Below, one piece after another: positions 24,876-44,900 of a stretch of 64,000 bases of DNA. Numbering within the stretch: position 1 is the first letter of the stretch; the number at the start of each line of letters is the position of its first letter. The stretch spans positions 3,969,501-4,033,500 of the forward strand of contig NC_090794.1 in the NCBI RefSeq assembly GCF_040054535.1. The letters are read 5' to 3'. The notes beneath the pieces are model-generated. The model was not told the origin of the DNA. It saw nothing but the letters and a program-made list of their open reading frames with translations, and ran no database searches. Made by a program: the position numbers and the translations under genes. The DNA comes from Antennarius striatus (taxonomy: Eukaryota > Chordata > Actinopteri > Lophiiformes > Antennariidae).

Positions 24876-25858
24876 GATTTACTGGAACATCCATCCCATC
24901 ACATGACACACTCCTCAGTTATTGTTTAGCTGGACTGAAGAACGATGGTTTTGTTTAAAGACAGACTGCTGCCGTGTTATTAACGCTGGATTTGACAGAT
25001 GCTGACTCAAAGCTCTTTGAACACTGATGTGTTTTTGTGATGGATGTCCACCTCTTTGTGATGTTTTCAAATTCCTTAATGCTGCCTCACGCTTATGGGA
25101 AATTACAGCACATGTTAGGGCAGGTGGCTTTTCCATTGAAGACATATTTTTTCTTTAAAGAGAGCTCATTTTTGAATTTATGTGGAGTATTCACATTTTA
25201 ATAGCCAAGTTGTTGTAAGTTAACATCAATATTTAAGATCATCACTCTTGATCATTGCTCCCTTCAGCAGCTTTCACTTTGTTCTGTTGCTCTTGTTCAG
25301 ATTTTAACTCATTAATTAGAGTTCATTGCTATATCATATCAAAATGTCCTCAAAACTATAAAGCTATATATATATGTTCTATTATTTGACACATGTTGGT
25401 GTCTGTTGTGAAGCTGAAGGATGTGGTTCAGGGATTATGCAGAGAAAGTTGAAGCTGTTTCATGATGAGTCAGTCTGGGTTTCTCTTCTCAGCAGCTCTG
25501 ACTGCTGCTGCCAAAAAACGCAAAACTTCTGGAAAAGTCCTCTGAAGAGTAAAGACACTGAAATTTTAATACAGTAAAGACAGGGGGAAATCACCTGGAT
25601 TTCAAAATAAAAGTACAACCTCCAAACGAAAGGAACGGCTCACATGAACGTTAGTATACAGTATGTTAATATGGGAACAGGTTTTGCAGTCATAAGCTCA
25701 GCAGTATAATTGTTTTTAAAAATTAACCCCTTTTTCAAATTTATCTTTTACTTGTCTAGTGGGTGTTTTACATTTATTCAATATTGACACTGACAAAACG
25801 TAAGCAAAAGGTTCTCTTTAATTAAGTGTAAACATTTGTCTAACCAGAAAACCCGGAT

Positions 25859-25861
<3 letters not shown>

Positions 25862-25914
<53 letters not shown>

Positions 25915-25952
25915 CACACACACACACACACGCACACACACACACACACACA
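25862..25952. repeat. (AC)n microsatellite, about 45 units with two ACGC interruptions
   Basis: AC tract about 240 bp upstream of the clu TATA box. It could form Z-DNA, which is a general property of such tracts and is not shown for this site. Confidence 0.97.
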
Positions 25953-26154
25953 TATATGTATATACGAGAGAGAGAGAAAGAAAGTTAGTTGCAAAGGTTA
26001 CATCAACTATAGGGATACATATTTTACCCTGCATTCCACTTTCCTCAAAAAAACAAAACAATTTTTTAAGAAGATGCTTTTATTTTGAAGAGCACAACAG
26101 GATGTAGTATTTGCTTTGCCGTGACTTGACAGTAGCGGCTGGCAGAGCGCTTCG

Positions 26155-26262
26155 TCAGTGAGTCACGTGTCTGCAGCGCCCCGGTTCCAGCTGGTATAAA
26201 TACGAGCAGCAGAGAAACTGACGCAGCTTCAGACGATCTGGAGTCTCAGGAAACCAGCAGAG
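26155..26262 (+). promoter_or_regulatory. clu: clu core promoter and noncoding exon 1
   Basis: A TATA box, TATAAATA, sits at 26195-26202. About 25-30 bp downstream a short leader (acgcagcttcagacgatctg...) runs to a strong donor, GCAGAG|GTGAGT, at 26263. About 30 bp upstream of the TATA box an AP-1 site TGAGTCA (26159-26165) overlaps an E-box CACGTG (26164-26169). Mammalian clusterin promoters are TATA-containing and AP-1 responsive, so the layout fits clu. The transcription start near 26225 is inferred. Confidence 0.7.
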
Positions 26263-29200
26263 GTGAGTCACAGGGGCCCCGTTTATTTATTTATTTGTTT
26301 GTTTGTTTATTTTTTTTATTTGTGAGTTTGTTTGTTTATTTTACAATTCTAGTTGATGACGTTCCAGTTGCATCTTTATGTCGGGGCTGCGATGTTTCAT
26401 GATGAGAAATTTGAATAAACGAGATAACATATTGGAATGCGTTCAGATTCAAAATAGTTTTCAGTTAAAATCTCTAGGAAAAAGTTTTTTTTTAATTATT
26501 ATGATTATTGATTTATTTATTTAATTTTATTCAGATTTATTAAGTTATTTTTGCAGAAACGCTGACTTCATGCTTACTCGAGGGAGAGGCCGCTATTTTC
26601 GGATCAAAACAACCGGATTAGGATAGATGACGTCATTGTACGGTTGGTTCACTTTCTCACATCCTACGCGTTAAACATAGGCGCATCAAACAGGCAGGTT
26701 CAGCTGAGACACAGACCTGCTCTTTGCTAAGGTGACCTTGTTTAAATGTTGACAGGGAACAGAGGATGCATGCAGTATAGGTTTCATTTTATTAGAAAGA
26801 CCCTAATTCCTCCCACCCCACGTGACCAGGAACCCTTATTAAAATAATAATAAAGTCACGTGTGTCCTTGTCCCATATACAGTATTTAGAAGGAACCTGG
26901 ATAATGAAGGTTGGTTCATGGATTGTTCTTCTTAAATTTGGTTGAAACCAAATTATTTTATGAAATCTTAGTTTAAGTCTTTAAAACCTAAAGTATTTGT
27001 TAAAAAAAAAAAAGAATTGAATCTATTGTCGTTGATGCAAAGGGACCATCTTCAAATGTCTTTTTCCAGTTAGCCGCCTTTTCAAATCCTGATAATGAAT
27101 TTATTGTGATAAAACAGGGAGCAAATACAAACTGGAAAATGTGAAGTTGTGAGCATTTTTGATTGAAAGCGATCAATCAAACATCAAAACTCTTGCTGAT
27201 TAATTTAAAAAAAATCAATGATCATATTGAAGAACACAGTAATAAATATAGCATGACTGTATGTGCAGTATTTACAACATAAACACTATCTATTTTGGTG
27301 TTACGGTAAGTTTGAATAAAAAAAATATAAAAAATGAACTTGCAGCTTAATATATAGCATAAAATACAATAACAATAATATTCTAGAAAACTGATGTCAT
27401 GAAGGCAATATTTTTTAATTCTCTTTATAATAGTTAAAAATGAGCCACTACACAAACGGAGGTGTTCATTAAACAAACAAACACACACGAGCCTTAATAT
27501 GAGGATGCAAGGGTATCATTTAAATGTCGTCAAGGTTAGAATTAGCTCCTTCAGGTGGTCTGCTCTGTCATTTCTTAAAATTATACTTATATGCATCTAA
27601 AACACACAAACAAGTGGACAGGGACTAAATTACAAGCCTGAAAGAAAAGAATATTACAAAAAGTATATTTATAGAATGTGTTAGTGACTAATCATGCGGC
27701 AAAATCTGGGCGGTGACGGAAATGTTTGACTGGTTTTTCATTTAATGGAGCTGAAATAGATTTTTCTGGACGTCTCTGCTGGCAGCATCCGGCATTAGGA
27801 ACAGTCGGTCAGTTCGCGTTCGTTCAGTTGTGTAACCAGAACGTCTGCAGCTGCTACTCAACAAACAGTCCTGACCTCTGCTTTGTTCATTATTTCACTT
27901 CTCCTCTTTTTATTTGTTTTGAATCCCTCTCCTTCTCTTATTTCCTGCCCTCCAGTCGCTGTTTTTCAATCATTTACCCCTCCTCTGTTTTTCTCATGTT
28001 TTCCAGGCATTAAACTTTTTTTGTTTTTCACTTTTTAGAAACTGTTCTTACTGGAACCAACCCTCCTCTATCACGTTTTAATTGGGCGATGGCGTTGTTG
28101 TCCTGTGAATACTGGCCTCATTGTTTTAACAGCCACATTTTTCTGCTCTGTTTGTGTTCAACTTGTGAACGCATGAGTTTATATAGAGAGGAGAAAGTGG
28201 GACATATTGTAGATCACAGGTGGGTGTCAGTCTTGCCGGGTCTTTGACAGGCTTGGATTTTTCAGTTTTCAGTTTTTCAGAATAAAAGCACAGATTCAGA
28301 GGTTAATTACATCAGAATCTTTTCATAATGTTCCAGAAACAAATATAAAAATTCTCAAGTGTTATAATCACGCAGATAAAGTGGAGACATTTCTTAGTAA
28401 GATACAGTTTAATAATGTACTAATATTTTTTATGCTGATTGAAGTGCTTCAGGCTTACTGTATTGCCAAAACAACATGCTGTGTTCAACGTACTTTGCTT
28501 GTTTCCATAGAAACGTGGGATGGTGGGCAGGCGGTGTCTGCACAAACATCACTGAGCAGCAGATGAATAAGTGCTTTTCAGATCCGAAAAACAAGTTGCA
28601 TAAGATGGATTGCATTGTTTTGATGTTTGTTTTGCACATTTTATTTCAAACTGTAAAAAGAGTAAATCTCTGGTGATAAAAAGCTGTTTTAATGGATGTT
28701 TTTAAATCAATGTTTTTTTAAATTATTACGTCTTCGACAAAAAAGAATCAAATTCATCTTTGAACTTTTTAGCCTTTTTTAGTTTTAGTTTATTGTTTAC
28801 AACTTTGGTTCATCTTCTAAACACTTTGAGTTTTCATTTGTAAAAACAGGATGCAGTTTTCCTTTCTTATAAAAGCATGCTTACTGCACAGCATCAAAAC
28901 GGAAAAGATAAAAACCACATCTCCGAGCAATTAGCAGCTGAAGAGCTGGATAGATATTTCCCTGAGGAAATGGTAGAGACAAAAAATGGAGCTAAAAGTA
29001 GAGTGAAAGTCACTGCATTCATTGAAAGTTAGGGTAACTTGGATTTTCCATCAATGTCATTGTTGAATAATTGAGCAGCTGATGACTCAAATGTCAGAGA
29101 AGTAGTTTGCCAAAGTCACAGGAAATACTGACCTGAGGTCAGTTTTGGTTTGTTGAATGAAAATGGAGATGAAGATCCATCTATCAGTCATCACTTTGAA

Positions 29201-29395
29201 TGATTCATCAGTATTGATCAGTCCAGTTATTTATATGTGCTGTGAAACCGCTGAGCAAGCCTGGTAATTCTGTACTGTGTAATTCCGCTCTGGTGTCGCT
29301 GGCGCTTCTGTCTCCCACTAGTGGTCACGGGGAGGCATTACAACAACATCACCATTGAGTTTAAATCAAATCTGTTTCTGTGTTTTGCTGGTCCA
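26263..29395 (+). other. clu: clu intron 1
   Basis: Inferred intron between the noncoding first exon and the exon carrying the start codon. It holds AT-rich unique sequence. No separate gene, tandem repeat over 50 bp or mobile element was recognised. Two possible acceptors precede the start codon: ...tggtccag near 29396 and ...gaccagacag near 29435. Confidence 0.55.
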
Positions 29396-29436
29396 GATTT
29401 TTCTTCCCCCCATCATTGCCTACTGGACCAGACAGG

Positions 29437-32091
29437 ATGTTAATGATGATGATGATGATGTTAAAGAAGAAGGGGTCTTTAGCCGTGATGGCCTTTCTTT
29501 TGGTCTCGGTCGATTGCATTCTTCATCCATCAAAAGAAGATCTTAACCGTGAGTTTCGCTGCACCCTAATCGGGAAACTAACTTTTTTTTTTTTGGCTGG
29601 TAAAATAAAGAAACTGTTTTAATTTAAAACACCAATCAGGGTCGATGCAGTGAATGTATGATACATCTTCTTTTTTCTTTTTTTTTGACAGAGATCTCCC
29701 TCCAGGGGGAGAAATATCTGGACAAACATATTGAAAACGCCGTCAGCGGAGTGAAGGAGATGAAAACTGTGATGCAGAAGTCTTCAGAAAACCACCAGAA
29801 GCTTTTGGACGCCCTGGAGGAGACCAAGGAGCAAAAAGAGGTGACAACCATCATTTAGCTATCACATCTTTTACCGCAGTGATGACTAACGACAGCTCTG
29901 CTCCGTCACAGGACGCCATGCGTATGGCTCAGGAGATGGAGGCGAAGCTGGAGCAGGAGAAGGAGGTCTGCAACGAGACCATGAAGGCCCTGTGGGAGGA
30001 GTGTAAGCCCTGCCTGAAGAACACCTGCGTTAAATACTACTCCCGCACGTGCAGCAGCGGATCCGGATTGGTGGGACGCCAGGTCAGGCCATCACATGTT
30101 CACACGTGCTAGTTTAGCTCCGCCCCCAGCAACTCCAATGTATGTGTAAATGAAAAGTCACAAGGGACAGTTTCGAGTATATTTATTGATAATTTGAGAC
30201 ATGTTTTTATACAAATAGTCGGTAAAATGTCAAATTTCATGAGTTTATACAAGGATATTTTGGTGATAATGGTTGAGAAAGATCCCCATCGGTACTCTCA
30301 CTCTTCCTCATCTCCATCCTGTCTCCTCTTCGCCGTACCGATGACTCATCGCACACGTTTGATGAACTCTAACGCCGTCCTTGTGTCTGCAGCTGGAGGA
30401 CGTGCTGAACAGAACGTCTCCCATCTCCATCTGGATCAACGGGGAGAACATCGACGTGCTGCAGCAGGAGGGGCAGCGGCAGAACAAACACTTCAGGGAC
30501 CTGGAGGACAAATACGTGATGATGGCCGACGACGTGGACGGAATGTTCTCCGACAGCATGAAGGTAGCTGAGATGGTTTAAACTCTAGGATGCGGTTGCT
30601 TGGATACGGACGGTAACATCTCCAAATGTTCTTTGCGTTCCCTCAGGTGGCTGATCACGTTCTCTTCAGCCCTCAGGCGTTCTTCCTCCCCCGCTTCCTG
30701 GGACCGTTAAGTCGCCGGACCAGAAGCCTGGGTTCCCTCTTCCACTCTCCATTCCACAGCCTCAACAACTGGTTCTTCCCCATGACAGACACCGGCTTCT
30801 TCAGCTCCATGGACTCCATGATGGACCTCGATCTGGACACTCCTCCCAATGAGGGTAGGCGGGTCACAAACGTTCACCTTTTGCTCGCCATTGGGTCAGA
30901 TCCTGTTAACAGGAATTGTTTTTTCACAGACGGCAGCGTGAACGAGGACGTCGTCATCACCAAACCTTTCGGCAACGGCAAGATGACGTGCCGGGAGATC
31001 CGGCGAAACTCGGCCGGTTGCCTCAAGTTCCGTGACGAGTGTGAAAAGTGCAAAGACATCCAGCACATCGGTGAGATGGAAGAACAGTTTCACTTATATT
31101 CATCGAGGAAATGATTCAGAAAAAGTTAGATGATGAAGGATGTCCTTTTTTTTCCTCCCTCGGCGACAAATGTATTTATAGAGAAATGCAATTATAATTT
31201 ACGTTTATGTGGAAACAGGAAGGGCTTCAAACAACTGGCAGGAGATGCAGAGAGAATGTAATTTAATTATGCAATCCCTTCCTCAATGATGAGGTTTTTC
31301 TTCCTCTGACTCGATTTGGGAAAAGTGAATCATCTGCGTGTGAAACCTTGAGACGTTCAGGAAATGCAGAGAGCTTGGTATTCGTCTCACGATCACACAA
31401 AAAGCCACGAAACGTCTTAGACGACCTGGGACGGCTGGAACGTTTTGTTCTTCTTATGACCCTTCGCTGAAAACTTGAAAGCAGGAAGGGAGGATAGGAA
31501 GATTTAGGAGCTTGAAATCCTCCAAAAAGCACCAGTAATATTAAAAAAGTGCATGAAAGCAGCTAGAGTCTTTACAGTCGATGCCATTTCCTGGGCAGAC
31601 TGCTCCGGGAAGAAGCCTCTGGAGGGTCCGCTGAAGGAGGAGCTGGAGGAGGCGCTAGCCATGGCCGAACGCTTCACCCAGCGGTACAACAGCCTCCTGA
31701 AAAAGTTCGAGGAGCACATGTTCAACACCTCCTCCATCCTGGATTTGCTCAACAAACAGTTCGGCTGGGTGTCGTCTCTGGCCAACAGCACCAAAGACAA
31801 CATGTTTCAGGTCCAGACGGTACGGAACCCGATAGAGGATCTGCTCAGGTGTGGCGTTCAGGGACACTGATGAGGTTTTTTTGAAATGTGCTTCAGGTGG
31901 TGTTTGGAGAAACGGAGAAGAATCCGACAGGGGAAGAGAAGACGCCCGCGGAAACCAACGTCTCCGTCCAACTGTTCAACTCCCCACCCATGAACTTCAG
32001 CGTGCCGGGTGACATCCCGTGGACCGACCCCAAGTTCTCTGAGGTGGTGGCTCAGGAGGCTCTGGACCGCTACAAGGAAAGCAGCCTGTAA
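29437..32091 (+). CDS. clu: Clusterin (apolipoprotein J), secreted chaperone
   Basis: Eight coding exons: 29437-29548, 29692-29840, 29912-30082, 30393-30563, 30647-30854, 30930-31070, 31599-31819, 31897-32091; 1368 nt, 455 aa (human 449). Clusterin is an extracellular ATP-independent chaperone and apolipoprotein made as a precursor cut into disulfide-linked alpha and beta chains. Both five-cysteine clusters are present with family spacing: Cys107, 118, 121, 126, 134 and Cys291, 301, 308, 311, 319. The basic site SRRTR|S puts the predicted chain cleavage at Arg227/Ser228. Sequons include N108 (CNET) in the first cluster and NTSS further on. Conserved blocks are [18 protein letters not shown] and [11 protein letters not shown]. 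The N-terminus is a signal peptide whose start lies in an ATG repeat (first ATG 29437, with six more Met by residue 8); the hydrophobic core is [11 protein letters not shown]. Head-to-head with scara3 and tail-to-tail with reps1. Confidence 0.97.
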
Positions 32092-32198
32092 GTGTCGCAG
32101 ACAGACGGAACAGTTGGGGAAACAGCAAATGGCCCAAAGGGGGAGATTAAAGTGCTGCAAATATTTGATTGTCTTGTGTTTGCTTTCCTAGCATAGTC

Positions 32199-32204
32199 AA
32201 ATAA
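32199..32204 (+). terminator. clu: Polyadenylation signal for clu
   Basis: AATAAA 108 nt after the clu stop codon. A longer 3' UTR, using an ATTAAA-type signal near 32.8 kb, is also possible. Confidence 0.55.
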
Positions 32205-32999
32205 ATCCTGGGGCTGACGAAGACTATCCAGGATTCGTCGTAACACACCTGAAGCCCAGATGACAGGCACACCTGGAAAACGCCTGAGGGCATCCAACCG
32301 ACCGACTGACCGACCGGCACATCTAGTCCTGCTTCTGCAAATGACTTTAATCTCAGACGTCTGTATTGTGATTAGAGGGGTTTGTCCTGCTGTATGAGAT
32401 ATCCAGTAGACGTAGATGACAGGATTCTGTCACTAGTACCTCCAACCCCGAGCTAAGCTACAAGATAAAGGTACCGCAGCGCTTAGACGACATACGCTTG
32501 AGCTAAAATGGGTAATTCATTCTCATCTTTCAGGTTTCCTAACATAACAGGATCCAACTTGTTCTTCATCGACATTAGTTCAGTTCAGATTTGATGAGTA
32601 GGAAACCAAAGTTTCGCATTATTCCGGCTGCTTCGGTGACTTCCAACAACCTGAAACACCCTTCTTCAGATCTCGTTTCATTAGAGTTGGTTGAAGCGGT
32701 CCATTTGCTGGAGTTGAAGTCACTGATCAACCAGGAAGCAGGAAAAACTTGGTGATTACATTCAAAATGAGTCGAAGCCTCTTTGTACAGCAGTCTGATT
32801 AAGATCTATTAAAATCTGTTTAAATCCTTTCAGGCTTTGTCTTTTTATTGACTTTTTTTCACGGTTGTCGGTTGCACATTCATCAAACAGAAAGATATTC
32901 ACCGAAGAGCAGTGGTGTTTTCAGGCTATTAACCAATATTTAAAAAAAAAAAAAAACCCTAACAATGAAGACACCAGTGTTTAAAATATTGTGCCATTT

Positions 33000-33005
33000 T
33001 TTATT
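33000..33005 (-). terminator. reps1: Polyadenylation signal for reps1
   Basis: TTTATT on the plus strand (AATAAA on the minus strand) lies about 2.3 kb downstream of the reps1 stop, just short of the clu 3' end. This is the most likely distal poly(A) site. Between it and the stop lie (CA)n tracts at 33356-33385, 33480-33504 and 34321-34349 and a GA run at 34200-34219, which would be 3' UTR or downstream DNA. Confidence 0.45.
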
Positions 33006-34198
33006 TTTTGTGTAAAAATCACACAGCTGCTAGTTGACTGCAGAGATACGGTACATCCATGCAGTTTAACATCTAGGATCCCACAGCCAAGAGAGAAGGA
33101 ATTAAATAGAATAATCTTACGCCATTAGTCAGCGATTAATGCAAATTTACATACGAGTCCAAAAGTGTGTATCATATACAATATACAGCACAGATCTGGG
33201 GGGCGTGGCATTCAAAATCCCATCCAAGGTGAATCTGTGACTGATTGCTTCTGTCTGCCTGGATCGCATTTGGGGTTTAGAGACCTGTTGTGGTAGCAAA
33301 CGTAAATCAGTCCGACATGAGGGTTTTAAATGGTATCAGTTCCCGGTCTGGAAACACACACGCACACACACACACACACACACACTTTAAGAAGGCGAGC
33401 CTTGAATACAACAAGGAGAGGTCAGTCAGCCACAGTGGAAACCTGAACGCCAGTTGAGAAGGCTTTAGAAGACAGATTACACACACACACACACACACAC
33501 ACACGAGAGAAAACACACACAAAAGAAAGAAGACTTTAAGGGTAATGGCACAAAAACCTGACTGTTTCCAACTGGAACTTAAAGCATCTTTTCAAACAAG
33601 ACAGAAACGTAGGTAAAAAAAACAAAAACAAAGACGGACACGACAAATAGAAGAATCATAGTGGGGGAGGAGGGGGTCAAAGTGCGGTGGGGGTCATTCA
33701 GGTCTCCCGTTCTGTTGACTGGTCTCCGTTTGTTACTCTCAGTCTACAACCAGCGCCCTGATCAAACACTGATGTGGAGTTTTCCTTCCCTCCGGTCGGG
33801 GAGCAGAGGAGGCGCCGCTCCTCGACACCCAAAAAGGAAAAAAATGGATCACAAACGTACAGCAGATGTTCTTCTGGAAGATCTCAGGTACTACACTGCC
33901 CCCTCATAGTTGCTACTATGGTAGTACAAACAGCTAAGCCCAGTCGGTCTGTGACCAATCGTCCATACTTGCATAGTGCAGTCAGTTTGGCTCTATACAC
34001 CTGAATACCGACTGGAAACAAAATCACAGCAAAACTTTCTTCCCAGCGACGACGCAATTCTTCATAAACTCCGCTTCCTGCAGTCGGAGCAGCTGAAACG
34101 CAAACTTCAAATTCATTTTTTTGATTTTTTTTGTTTGTTTTGTAACCATGTGAAATTAAAAGACCGGAATCAGCCAAAGAAAGCTGAAATGTTGAGGC

Positions 34199-34231
<33 letters not shown>

Positions 34232-35165
34232 AGGGAGGCGGCTGCGTTTGAGATCAGAGAGCGGGAGTGAAACCGTTCAGTCGCATCAATCCCTCCATAC
34301 CGGATCCAAAAGGACAACAACCACACACACACACACACACACACACACATCCGAAGCAGCCCGTTATGTTCAACGGAGAGCCCGACCGCACCAACTCCCA
34401 AGAAAAGGACGTCCCTTTAACGTCTTAAAGCTTGTGGACGCGTCTCACGACTCGTCTCCGTGATTTGACGTTAGACAGTTTTGGGAAAACGTTGGAGTTC
34501 AGCTGACAGATTCTAACGGAACAGCTTTAACCTCCAAAGATGAATCGTGTGTTCAGGTTTGTTTGTTTGTTTGTCTGTTAGCAGGATGACAGAAGAACGA
34601 CTTCACAGATTTGAGAAGTGGGACCAGAGAAGAACCCACTGGATTCTGGAGTGGATCCAGATCAGAGGCAGGAAACTGGACTTGACTCTTCGTGTTCCGA
34701 TTAAACAGGAGACGCTTTGAACGTAGCTGTGTCATGTTTTTGTCTCTGTACTAATCTGCCAATTTTCCTGACCGTACTGAAATGTTTCCTTGAATCCGGT
34801 TGATCTTTAACAGAAGCTGGATGAGGTCGAGATAAAACACGATGGCGCTAGCTTCAAGTAAGTCGTTTAAACGCCACGAACGCGCCGCGTCTCTTCTTCA
34901 GTCGCTCAGAGGGTGAAGCGTCGGACACCAGCGGTTCGTCTTCAGACCTAGACTGGGTTATGGGGTGTTTTTCCGCCAACCCTAATCCCGTTGGTGGTCC
35001 GCTGCCGTCCTCACCTTCACGTCTCTTTAGAGATTCGAAAAGTGCCAGTTGGTAGAAGCCCCCCCATCCCCCCCATGCTCCTGTCATCTCCTCTCGCTGA
35101 GCCCCTCCGGTCCTTCCTGGTTTGTGATTAGTAAGTGAATGATTGAGATAAAGAGTTTTGACAGA

Positions 35166-35179
35166 GCGCCCCCTGGAGG
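35166..35179 (-). promoter_or_regulatory. CTCF-like motif in the reps1 3' region
   Basis: The reverse complement CCTCCAGGGGGCGC matches CCASYAGRKGGCRS at 13 of 14 positions. It lies in the inferred reps1 3' UTR. Motif evidence only. Confidence 0.3.
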
Positions 35180-35335
35180 TTGATCGAGGCCTCTCGAGGG
35201 AAAAGCCGAGGTGGTTGAAGGACGGACGGATGGAGGGAGCGATGGAGGGGGCCGGAGAAGAGGAAGGGGGTGGGGTCACGCTGAGGTCCACAGCATTGCT
35301 TCGGGTGAATCACAAAATGTTCTCGTCTCCGCTGG

Positions 35336-44310
<8,975 letters not shown>

Positions 44311-44639
44311 CGTAGTACCAATCGGATCTGAAAACCAGACTAGTTGGCTGTTTATTAGCTCGTAGCCAATGGCTGGGGCAGCATCCAAAAATGGGCGAGA
44401 CTTCAGATCCCAACTTAGCTAGCGTTAAAGCACTAGCTAACGCTGGGGATAGCAGGAATAATGTCCGTGTTGACTCCCTACCAATCCCAAATACTATCTG
44501 TTGATCAAGAGAGTTGATAACCATTCAAAAAAAATCAAATAATGAACGCTTTCATGCAGGCAATGGCTTAGTTAACTTGTTGGGCCAGCCAAAGCAAGTA
44601 GCCAACAGCTGGCTAGTAGCACAGCGAGCTAACAGCTAC

Positions 44640-44900
44640 CTTGAAAGTCAGTTGACACTATCGTTAAGCTAACTAGCAAGTCGCAAAGTGCGTCCACCTC
44701 CTCAGCCTGGACGTCTACCGCACTTATCTCACGAAATAGCACTTCTTCTCCCTTTAATCCGTGATGGGATGGTGTCTCTACGATTCCCTGGACACAAATT
44801 CCTCTGCGGGGCCGTTACAAGTAAAGTTTCATGGTCTCCGGGTTCCTTCCTCTAGTAATCTTAGCCGCCATTCCTACCACAAGTGTCAAGCAAGACACAG
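44640..44900 (-). promoter_or_regulatory. reps1: reps1 promoter and 5' UTR region with YY1-type site
   Basis: About 550 bp upstream of the reps1 ATG, the minus strand reads GGAATGGCGGCTAAG near 44862-44877. This fits the YY1 consensus (AAnATGGCGGC), which is typical at TATA-less housekeeping start sites. The sequence between the motif and the ATG would form the leader. It may contain a splice donor (caag|gtagct near 44640) and a short uORF beginning near 44384. The start site is inferred. Confidence 0.4.

Noticed and set aside
29355-29546. Alternative clusterin start in another frame
   Set aside because: That frame runs into Asp repeats from the ATG tract and does not connect in phase with the conserved exon at 29692.
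44311-44388. In-frame N-terminal extension of reps1
   Set aside because: It would need a TTG start. The ATG at 44310 matches the family start M-E-x-L-T-L-S-D.
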